Below are positions 55,268 to 64,000 of a DNA stretch of 64,000 nt, one piece after another. The notes below the pieces were generated by a model, which had not been told where the DNA came from, did no database searches, and was given only the letters and a program-made list of their open reading frames with translations. The stretch comes from Siphonodentalium dalli (taxonomy: Eukaryota; Mollusca; Scaphopoda; Gadilida; Siphonodentaliidae), in NCBI GenBank assembly GCA_032622095.1, contig CP136069.1, forward strand, positions 10,744,036-10,808,035, written 5' to 3'. Made by a program: the position numbers and the translations under genes. Numbering within the stretch: the first letter of the stretch is position 1; every line of letters starts with the position of its first letter.

Positions 55268-56215
55268 TATGTGACCCGCCATATAATCCACAGGGAGCCT
55301 CACACAGATGGAAGCATGCACTACATAGTGTCGTCTGCTCCAGGCTGTTTGGGGCTCTCTATGGGTTAATAGACCCGCCATATCAAATCCAGTCGTAAGT
55401 CGGGATTTTTTTACCCTGTGCCAATGCATTCTCTTATATATGCGAGTCGACCATAGGTCGCCTCACATATATAAGAGAATGCATTGGCCTAACAATTTTT
55501 TATAATTTTTTCTTGTATTCTTTAACAATTTTATAATTTCACCCATACAGAGCCCCAGACAAACATGAGCAGATGACACTCTTCTATATGCTTCTATATA
55601 TATGTGGGGCTCCCTGCAGGGTAATGGATGTTTTTTATTTGATGTCCTAAAAATTGTAAGAAACATTTATTTAACCCTTTACCCAACAGAAGGGCCCTGT
55701 GCCAATGCATTCTCTTATATATGCGAGTCGACCATAGGTCGCCTCGCATATATAAGAGAATGCATTGGCTTAACACATTAAAAATTATAAAATTGTTAAA
55801 GAATGTAAGAAAAAATGGTAAAAAGTGTTAAAAAAAGATTTTTTTTAGGCCAATGCATTCTCTTATATATGCGAGGCGACCTATGGTCGACTCGCATATA
55901 TAAGAGAATGCATTGGCACAGGGCTAACTGTAACTATCACAATGTGGTCAATGAGCCGGTTCCAATGATATCCATATTTGTATGGTTTTATTGAGACAGA
56001 CCCAAGATATTTTAGGCTGTTGAAGCTTTATTTGGCCGGTTTTGGCCGGTTTGTTGGGTAAAGGGTTAAAAAACATGATAAAAAATTGTTAGGCCAATGC
56101 ATTCTCTTATATATGCGAGGCGACCTATGGTCGACTCGCATATATAAGAGAATGCATTGGCACAGGGTAAAAAAAATCCCGACTTACGACTGGATTTGAT
56201 ATGGCGGGTCACATT
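55268..56215. mobile_element. GTGACCC-family element with two nested insertions
   Basis: ATGTGACCCGCCATATA, then a CACAGGGAGCCTCACACAGA...GGGGCTCTCTATGGGTT stem unit, after which the end restarts ACCCGCCATATCAAATCC (a duplicated target). Hairpin 55422-55489, cargo, then a TTAA-A element (55671-56069, hairpins 55701-55769 and 55849-55917), second hairpin 56093-56161, and the right end ATATGGCGGGTCACAT. Confidence 0.9.
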
Positions 56216-56868
56216 ATAAACCATCAAATGATGTTTCGAAGACCAATAAATCAATCTATTTTGATCAAATTGGACAATCTAAATCAACTTGTATTATTAC
56301 ATAAGATATGATTATGCTTCAATATCTTGAACTGACCATCAACATTTATTTTAGGAACAAATTTAAAAAATGAAAATTGCCCTCCCGCCCCAGTTTATGA
56401 AAAAAATTGGATGTAAATCTAGCAATGTATTTATATTGGACTAATTATAGTTGAATTTTTGGGGGAAAACTGTTTGATTTCCTTTTTTGGGATAATGAAA
56501 TACTTTTGAAAAGCTGAACTGGATTTATGTCCTGATATCTTCCGGTGTACTGAACTGTATTTGGGTTTCTGAAACATCCAGGCATCATGAGTTATTTCTG
56601 GGGGGAATAGCATTCAGTTATTAGTACATTCAAACCTCCAGAATGTTAAATACAGCTTGTAGATTAAAAACTAACTGCACATGAGAATGATAAGTACGAC
56701 TAGAATGTAGGCATGCAGTAGGAGTTGACTAAAATAAATTAAATATAAAGCTACTTTTGACTTGAGTTACTAAGTAATTTTACTAATAAATATAACATGA
56801 TTTTGAAGGGCATTACAGTTTATTAGACCGAAATGATTAACAGCCCAACATCTTATTAAGGTTAGTCT
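56216..56868. other. Intron sequence, nothing recognised
   Basis: AT-rich; short ORFs only. Confidence 0.4.
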
Positions 56869-56900
56869 CGGGCCGCTAATAGAATGGAGGGCTGTTAATA

Positions 56901-57341
56901 ATAACCCTTTCAGTGCCAGGGGCCGATCTCATCGGGCCTAATTTACGGTCTGTAAAATCGGCCCTAAATTTGGGTTTAATTTTTTTGGGTATGCTTAAGC
57001 ATGCTATAGCGAATTTAAAAACAAACTGGATAAAACCTTAGGGGCATGTTATAACTCAAAACTATCACCAAGTATTGATAGTAATAATTTTGATGCCCAT
57101 GAAAAACGTAAGATTCCCTGGCACTAAACCTACAAAATAAGTCTGTTAAAGAATATAAGAAAAAATTATTAAAATTGTAAAAAATTGTAAAAAATAATAA
57201 CAAATGATGAAAAATTGTTAGGCCAATGCATTCTCTTATATATGCGAGGCGACCTATGGTCGACTCGCATATATAAGAGAATGCATTGGCACAGGGTATA
57301 TGGGTTGATACAAAAATCGGACCTGGCACTGAAAGGGTTAA
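56901..57341. mobile_element. TTAA-B element
   Basis: ATAACCCTTTCAGTGCCAGG to GGCACTGAAAGGGTTAA; one TTAA has become ATAA. Hairpin 57224-57293 complete. The flanks GGGCCGCTAATAGAATG and AAGGGCCACTAATAGAAC suggest it sits in another repeat or a duplicated target. Confidence 0.88.
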
Positions 57342-57693
57342 TAATATTAGAAGGGCCACTAATAGAACATTAATGCCCAAGAAACTCAACTTATTACTAT
57401 TATTATCATTTGTGAACTATGACCCAAAAGATTGTCATGTGTAATGCATGGTAGTTATTCCTGAAAAATTTGTCAAATATTCCATCTAAACAATGTCATA
57501 TCTTATAATAATTTTTGTCGGGTTTGCTGTATGTGTTAATATTTTACGATTCTCCATTTTTTAAGTAACATCTAATCTTTGTCTAATGTGTGATTCATTC
57601 TATTCTTGAGTAACCTCCCTTGTGTGGTTCATTCTATTCTGTGTTTTTAAGTAACATCTTTGTCTAATGTTTGCTTAAGTCTCTATTCTTACT

Positions 57694-59075
57694 GGTCCAA
57701 GTTTCCTTTGATGTATAGCAGTCAGTGAAGTCAGTAGGGATAGATACTGTGTTTACGTCCAAGACCCATCCATACACACTTCTATATCAGGGTTTAAATG
57801 TCCACTTAATGTCGAGCCCCCAGATCACATTATATAAAATATATACGATTTGAAATAGGAAGCTCCAAAACATTTTATTATCAACTTACTCGGTGTAATA
57901 AACTGTGAACACTTTGTTTTTGTTGAAGTAACGACATGTTTTCTGTGCTTAAGTTTCATCTGGAATGTTCTGCAGTCTTATTTTCAATGGAAGGGGAATA
58001 ACTATATCTTAGTTTGAATTCTGTTGCATTCTGGGAGCAAAACGGGAGAAATATTTCTATGATTTCAGCTGTTTTCTCTCACTCTATGGGCACCTTCTGA
58101 GACACAGATGATCCAAATGGTGATGAATTATTGTATTTTAATGATATTTTATGTCATATATTGTTATTAAAACCGTATATCAAGGCACTATAAACAAATT
58201 TTCAGTGACGCGAAAATAAAAGGGGCCTTAAAGCATCAATTACAGTAATGCTCTAATTAATCGACCTCTTAAGCACAGCAGAATTATGGGGAGCATTACT
58301 GTACCGGCTCATCCTAAATAACCCATAACTGTAATAAAATATCATAATTGTGACAATAAACCAGTTTATTCCATAGAATACATTTGTTATGAACGACACA
58401 TGTTGTCAATTGAAAATAGTAAATTAATGTGAAAAATATATTTTATCACAAATTGTTTATTTAATTTCAAAAGAATACTAACTCATTGACCATCATGCAG
58501 TAAATGGCCACGTGGTTGGCGATGAAACGAATTTCTACCATGTATATCTGTTAATTTCTAAATGGGAAATTTGATATACATCGCGAGAAGTCCATTGTAA
58601 GAAATGTTAAACTAACAACAAATATGGGATCACTTACAATTTAAAAAAAAAACAACAGTAATGGGAGTTTGGTATAAAATTACAGCGCACATGTTCCAAA
58701 ATGTTTTGTTTTGGGGTGTACTCGGTTTTTGGCATGGAAGCTGAACGTTGCTGATTTAACTTCAGAACAGTTCAGTTCTTCTCTAAGCGTAAACAAATGC
58801 ATGATTGCTTCTGATTATACGGCATATTCTGTGCGTAATTTCACATGAAAGTTAGATTATAATACATCATTGTGACCATAAGATATCACTTATTCTGATA
58901 AATATAGCATTCTGTATTGATAAAGTCGATTAAAATTCACAAAAAATCCTGCCACTGGATCTGGGTGTAAACTCCGCTATAGAATGGTATATGGATGGGT
59001 CTTAGACTTAAACACAGTATCTATCTCTACTGACTTCACCGGCTGCTTTACATTGAAGGAAACTTGGGCTATATT
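57694..59075. mobile_element. TIR element, CAAGTTTCCTT ends
   Basis: About 95-bp inverted arms: left ACTGGTCCAAGTTTCCTTTG, GTGAAGTCAGTAGGGATAGA, TACTGTGTTTACGTCCAAGA; the right end carries the complements (TAGCCCAAGTTTCCTTCAAT reversed and so on). Related ends at 25674-26220. The interior of about 1.2 kb has no transposase-like ORF. A PAL-1 fragment lies inside it. Confidence 0.88.
58241..58304. repeat. PAL-1 fragment
   Basis: CAGTAATGCTCTAATTAATC through CAGCAGAATTATGGG and then directly GAGCATTACTG; most of both arms deleted. Confidence 0.85.
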
Positions 59076-59371
59076 CTTATGTGTTATTTTGTTCACTGTA
59101 TAAATATCGTGTTTCCTTCTTTTATTGTAATTATAAGTCATAAACGCATTTAATTTATCATGTCTCCAATTCAAATCAAATAATAATCAAAATTTGTGAT
59201 GCAAATTGTCCATTCCAACTAGTATCCAGGGACATCAGGTAAATATATGATAAAATCAACGCTCTTTTAAAGAAGATCTTGGCCGCTGGCCTTCTTCAGC
59301 AAGTATATATTCGTATAATTACATCTTGCATATGCATATACATGTACATGTACACGTAAACAATAATTTTA

Positions 59372-59429
59372 CAGTTCACTTGACCGGATGGTCATATTGT
59401 ACGTTATAAACATCCGGTCAAGTGAACTG
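59372..59429. repeat. Hairpin, 19-bp perfect arms
   Basis: CAGTTCACTTGACCGGATG and CATCCGGTCAAGTGAACTG around a 20-base spacer. Confidence 0.92.
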
Positions 59430-59570
59430 ATAGCCAAAGCTTTTGTAAAAGAGCATTGTTTTCATCATAATATACAAAAGGTCAAAATTACTGACATCTT
59501 ATGATGTACATGTATAATATCATGTCACTAAGCTAGTAGTGTGCATATATCATGCAAGAACACGATAATA

Positions 59571-59652
59571 ACATGAACATTGTACAGCGTAGCATACAGG
59601 CAGCAGCTTTATCATGAACATTGTACAGCGTAGCATACAGGCAGCAGCTTTG
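59571..59652. repeat. 41-bp tandem duplication
   Basis: ATGAACATTGTACAGCGTAG ... CAGGCAGCAGCTTT twice in a row. Confidence 0.92.
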
Positions 59653-59693
59653 AAATCGCCACCTTGAGAAAGAATCATTATGATGATACCAGT

Positions 59694-59896
59694 ACAGTAA
59701 TGCCTTAAATAATCGACTCCTTAACCACAACATTTTCAGGATTTAGTTGGAAATATGGCTTGTTGCCATTCATCGGAAAGCTCTCACTGAGAGCTTTCCG
59801 ATGAATGGCAACAAGCCATATTTCCAACTAAATCCTGAAAATTTACCCATAATTCTGCTGTGTTTTAGGAGTCAATTATTTAGGGCTTTACTGTAT
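59694..59896. mobile_element. PAL-1 element
   Basis: CAGTAATGCCTTAAATAATC to TTAGGGCTTTACTG; nearly complete, small deletion in the left arm. Confidence 0.9.
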
Positions 59897-60169
59897 CTCT
59901 CTTATGTTTAGTAGAGAGCTTCCGCTTTTAGTGATCGTAGGGTGTGTTAGGGTTTCTACGTGTGTATTCTTGGTAACTTGTAAAATATTCTTGTGTATCA
60001 TGTGGATGAGACTTGGCGACAATAATGTTACTTGTAATATATGTGAACGACGAAACACAAGTTGCAATAAAACATAATAAATGCAATAGAATTCTTGAAT
60101 TATTAACGCAAACTGCTGTGTACATGTATGCCTCAACAACTGTTGATTATAAGCAAATGCTACGTTAAT

Positions 60170-60553
60170 TTAACCCTTTACCCAACAAACCGGCCAAAAC
60201 CGGCCAAATAAAGCTCCAACAGCCTAAAATATCTTCGGTCTGTCTCAATAGAGCCGTACAAATATGGATATCATTGGAACCGGCTCCTTGACCACATTGT
60301 GATAGTTACAGTTATGCCCTGTGCCAATGCATTCTCTTATATATTCGAGTCGACCATAGGTCGCCTCGCATATATAAGAGAATGCATTGGCCTAAAAAAA
60401 ATCTTTTTTTTAACACTTTTTACCATTTTTTCTTACATTCTTTAACAATTTTATAATTTTTAATGTGTTAAGCCAATGCATTCTCTTATAAATGCGAGGC
60501 GACCTATAAGAGAATGCATTGGCACAGGGCCCTTCTGTTGGGTAAAGGGTTAA
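60170..60553. mobile_element. TTAA-A element
   Basis: TTAACCCTTTACCCAACAAA to TTGGGTAAAGGGTTAA, TTAA both sides. Left hairpin 60322-60389 complete; the right one (60473-60529) is missing about 14 bases at its loop. Confidence 0.93.
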
Positions 60554-60767
60554 TATAGCATGCAATTTTTCAGGCATCATAAACGTTCGTCAGCTCATCG
60601 AATATGTCCACATTTTGGACATTTATAAATGCTCATGACTCGAAACAGAGTGTGGGGTAACTGCTGTTACTAAAAGTCTTTTGTCAACATGACATTTATG
60701 CACAATCACGTAATTAGCAAAATGTTATTTAAAATAGAATTATACCCTGTAAATTCAAGTAAACATA

Positions 60768-61292
60768 CAGTAATGCCCTAAATAATCTCCGAATAAATCC
60801 TGAAAAATTACCCATAATTCTGCTGTGGTTAACCATTTACCCAACAGAACGGCCCTGTGCCAATGCAAACCATAGGTCGCCTCGCATATATAAGAGAATG
60901 CATTGGCTTAACACATATTAAAAATGATAAAATTTTCAAAGAATGTAGAAAAATATTATAAAAATTGTTAAAAAATGTAAGAAAAAATTATAAAATTGTT
61001 AAAGAATATAAGAAAAAAATGGTAAAAAAGACTTTTTTTTAGGCCAATGCATTCTCTTATATATGCGAGGCGACCTATGGTCGACTCGCATATATAAGAG
61101 AATGCATTGGCACAGGGCATAACTGTAACCATCACAATGTGGTCAATGAACCGGTTCCAATGATATCCATATTTGTATGGTGTTATTGAAACAGACCGAA
61201 GATATTTTAGGCTGTTGAAGCTTTATTTGGGCGTTTTTGGCCGTTTTGTTGTGTAAAGGGTTAATGAGTTGATTATTTAGGGCATTAATGTA
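60768..61292. mobile_element. PAL-1 element containing a TTAA-A element
   Basis: CAGTAATGCCCTAAATAATC, shortened arm, then TTAA-A inserted at GCTGTGGTTAA (60829-61264, TTAA at both ends), then TGAGTTGATTATTTAGGGCA. The left hairpin of the inserted element has lost part of its first arm (CCAATGCAAACCATAGG); the right one (61044-61112) is complete. The insertion site is the same as in 43088-43624. Confidence 0.92.
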
Positions 61293-61482
61293 TAGCCGCA
61301 CTCACGCAAGTCAATGGTTTATAAACAACGAGCATGTAGAATCATGTGACCTGTGACATAGAGTTACACTCACACAAAAATTCACAATCGTTTGAAGCGG
61401 AACCTCTCTATTATATAAATAGCCTTTGGTTCCTGAGATAAATTTACTCTGTTGAGTAGGCAACTTGGATATTCGGTAATTT

Positions 61483-61690
61483 GAAATAGTGTGTCTGTCA
61501 TTTGCAGAGTGAGGTCCCCAGAGGGTGAATTTAGTGACGCTATCCCGCACTATGGGCTATCATCACCATGTTCACCCTCTGGGAACCTCATTCTCTCAGG
61601 CCTCAACTGCTATGGTAGACAAAGGATCAGATTGAAGTCACTAAATTAACCCTCTGGGGACGTCATTCTGCAAATAACAGATACAGACAG
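61483..61690. repeat. PAL-2 composite, diverged
   Basis: GTGTGTCTGTCATTTGCAGA, palindrome 61505-61597, and a further half copy ending CATTCTGCAAATAACAGA. Confidence 0.82.
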
Positions 61691-61904
61691 CATGATAATA
61701 GTTGTGAAAGACAAAATTCATCACCAAATGATTTGAATACATTAAAACAATACATTGAATATATTTGTGTTTTAGCGGTGAAGCATTGGACAGGTATACT
61801 CTTCGGATGTACATTTAGCTGTCAACTGACCCTTAACGACACCTTTCAAGTTTTTTCTTGAAAAATTTCCAGCCCTTAGTCAGAACACTAATAATTTATT
61901 TCAC

Positions 61905-62290
61905 AGTTACTTACAAGTGTACATGTACTAAATCATGTGTGAATACCTGGTCGCGAATACCGGGTCGCAGGGTCCTACCAGTTACTCACAAGCTCAGTAA
62001 ATCATGTGTGAATACCAAGTCGTGAATACCGGGTCGCAGGGGCCTACCAGTCAATGACTAGCTCACTAAATCATGTGTGAATACTGCGTTGTGAATACTG
62101 GGTCACAGAGGCTGCCAGTTACTTGCAGCTCACTAAATCGCGTGTGAATACTGGGTTGCAAATACCTGTCTCAAGGGGCTTACCAGTTACTTACAAACCA
62201 ACTAAATCATGTGCGAATACTGGGTCACGAATACCGGGTTGCAGGGGCCTACCAGTTACATGTACTTACAACCTCACTAAATCACATGTG
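61905..62290. repeat. About 65-bp tandem repeat, 6 diverged copies
   Basis: Unit: ACCAGTTACTTACAAGCTCA, CTAAATCATGTGTGAATAC, GGGTCGCAGGGGCCT. Divergence is higher than in the other minisatellites. Confidence 0.9.
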
Positions 62291-62379
62291 AATAGCAGGA
62301 TGTTGTTTTTGTTGTTGTTGGTAATAATGGTCGATACACCTCATTTGAAATATGGTACAATATGCAGCTTGATGCAGTT

Positions 62380-63935
62380 TGAGCTATTGCCATGGCTTTG
62401 TCGTCCGTCGTCCGTGTGTGCGTGGGTGTGTGCATGATTCGTCAACAATTTCCTTTAGCACGGGCTACAGGTCGTACCTTTGGTCGGATCTTTATAAAAT
62501 TTATCACAGCTGTTGACATTGACATGTTGATGGGAGCGAGTCATTTTGGGGTCATTCGGAAAAAAACATGGCCACCAGTGGCCATCTTGGATTTCAAAAT
62601 TAAATCCATTAGCACGGGCTACAGGTCCTACTGTTCGTTTGATCATCATGAAATTTGTCATGGATGTTAATATTGACATGTAGATGGGAATGAGTCATTT
62701 TGGGGTCATTCGGCCAAAAAACATGGCCGCCAGCAGCCATCTTGGATTTTACTCTTTGCATAACTAAATTGTTTGGCACGGGCTACAGGTCCTACCTTTG
62801 GTCGGATCATAATGAAATTTGTCATGGATGTTAACATTGACATATAGATGGGAACGAGTCATTTTGGGGTCATTCGACCATAAAACATGTCCATGGTCAG
62901 CCATCTTGGATTTTACTCTTTGCATGACTAAATAATTTGGCACGGGCTACAGGTCAAACCTTTGGTTGGATCATTATGAAATTTGTCATGGGCGTTGACA
63001 TTGACAAGTAGATGGGAAACGAGTCAATTTGGGGTCATTCGGCAAAAAAACATGGCCGCTAGTGGCCATAATGAAATTGGTCATGGAAGTTAATATTGAC
63101 ATGTAGATGGGAACGACTAATTTTGGGGTCGTTCGGCAAAAAAACATGGCCGCCAGCAGCCATCTTGAATTTTGTTCTTTGCATGACTAAATCCATTGGC
63201 ACGGGCTGCAGGTTGTAGCTTTGGTCGGATCATTATGAAATTTGTCATGGCTGTTAACATTGACATATAGATCGGAACGAGTCATTTTGGGGTCATTCGG
63301 CAAAAAAACATGGCCACCAGTGGCCATCTTGGATTTCATAATTCAATCAATTAGCACAGACTACAGGCCGGAGTGTTCGTCTGATCATCATGAAATTTGT
63401 CGTGGAAGTTAATATTGACATGTAGATGGGAATGAGTCATTTTGGGGGCATTCGGCCAAAAAACATGGCCACCAGTGGCCATCTTGGATTTCATAATTCA
63501 ATCAATTAGCACAGACTACAGGCCGGAGTGTTCGTCTGATCATCATGAAATTTGTCGTGGAAGTTAATATTGACATGTAGATGGGAACGAGTAATTTTGG
63601 GGTCGTTCGGCCATAAAAAAACATGTCTGCCAGCAGCCATCTTGGATTTTACTCTTTACATGACTAAATCCTTTGACTCAGGCTACATGTTGTATCTTTT
63701 GTCGGATCATCATGAAATTTGTGATGGATGTTAACAATGACATGTAAATGGGAACGAGTCTTTTTGGGGTCAATCGGCAAAAAAACATGGCTAGCAGTGG
63801 CCATCTTGGATTTTACTATTTGCATAACTAGGCCTTTCAACTTAACACATTCCTAATCACTCCATTGACTGAATGACTGTACACATGAAATTATTCCCTT
63901 TCCAAGTTGAGCTACAGTGTCATTGACACTATCAT
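62380..63935. repeat. ARR-2 array, second copy
   Basis: Starts TTTGAGCTATTGCCATGGCT and carries about nine units with GCACGGGCTACAGGTC, GACATGTAGATGGGAACGAG and ACATGGCCGCCAGCAGCC; ends CCAAGTTGAGCTACAGTGTC, ATTGACACT. It is less uniform than 20553-23885 and has no TTAA-A halves beside it. Confidence 0.9.
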
Positions 63936-64000
63936 CTGCCACTATGTTAGACCAAGGCAAGGCTCAAAATAAGTGGCCAGTCACGGTCATTGTCCCGACG

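Noticed and set aside
13202-61112. Hairpin array considered as CRISPR repeats
   Set aside because: Copies are widely spaced in eukaryotic introns inside TTAA-bounded elements; no regular short spacers and no cas genes.
13202-61112. Hairpins considered as tRNA or microRNA genes
   Set aside because: No tRNA fold or A/B boxes; a perfect 30-bp stem could give small RNAs, but the mobile-element context explains it better and no expression data are available.
61750-61795. Possible Munc18 microexon after GTGTTTTAG
   Set aside because: The phase fits but the six residues do not match the conserved linker or the C-terminal block.

Overview
This is a eukaryotic, AT-rich, intron-dominated window. The one protein-coding gene I can support runs on the + strand. 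It is an internal portion of a Munc18/UNC-18 (syntaxin-binding protein 1) gene. Six exons (2480-2587, 3168-3375, 13001-13139, 15757-15866, 42955-43068, 45231-45316) join in phase into about 254 residues, matching roughly residues 265-515 of human STXBP1. The first exons (N-terminal half) and the last exons (about 85 C-terminal residues) are not seen. The protein and the repeat style suggest a lophotrochozoan, most likely a mollusc; this is an inference, not a proof.

Almost everything else is intronic repeat. Intron 3376-13000 carries an 8.5 kb element (3742-12289) with terminal inverted repeats and a TA target duplication. It contains a nested Harbinger-like element and a 4.7 kb minisatellite of 21-bp units whose motif resembles the element's own subterminal repeat. 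The 27 kb intron 15867-42954 and the region after 45316 are packed with non-autonomous DNA elements. These include three families with TTAA target sites and CCCTTT ends (piggyBac-like), a GTGACCC-ended family, a self-complementary CAGTAATGCC family (Tc1/mariner-like), a palindromic CAGAATGAGG family, Harbinger-like elements with TTA/TAA duplications, a hAT-like element and long arrays of diverged tandem repeats.

The most unusual structure is a hairpin of about 70 bp (arms beginning CCAATGCATTCTC) present in about 40 copies. It is shared by four element families whose outer ends differ. Normally two hairpins stand in mirror orientation around a short T/A-rich spacer, and in two cases that spacer holds a 1.9 or 3.3 kb repeat array. 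Paralogous filled and empty sites inside the window show TTAA insertion directly.

A second unusual pattern affects the gene itself: three of the six exons have tandem partial copies of their own edge, with splice signals, beside them (3381-3682, 15371-15705 plus 15903-16157, and 45150-45185). No RNA gene, CRISPR array or second protein-coding gene was recognised.
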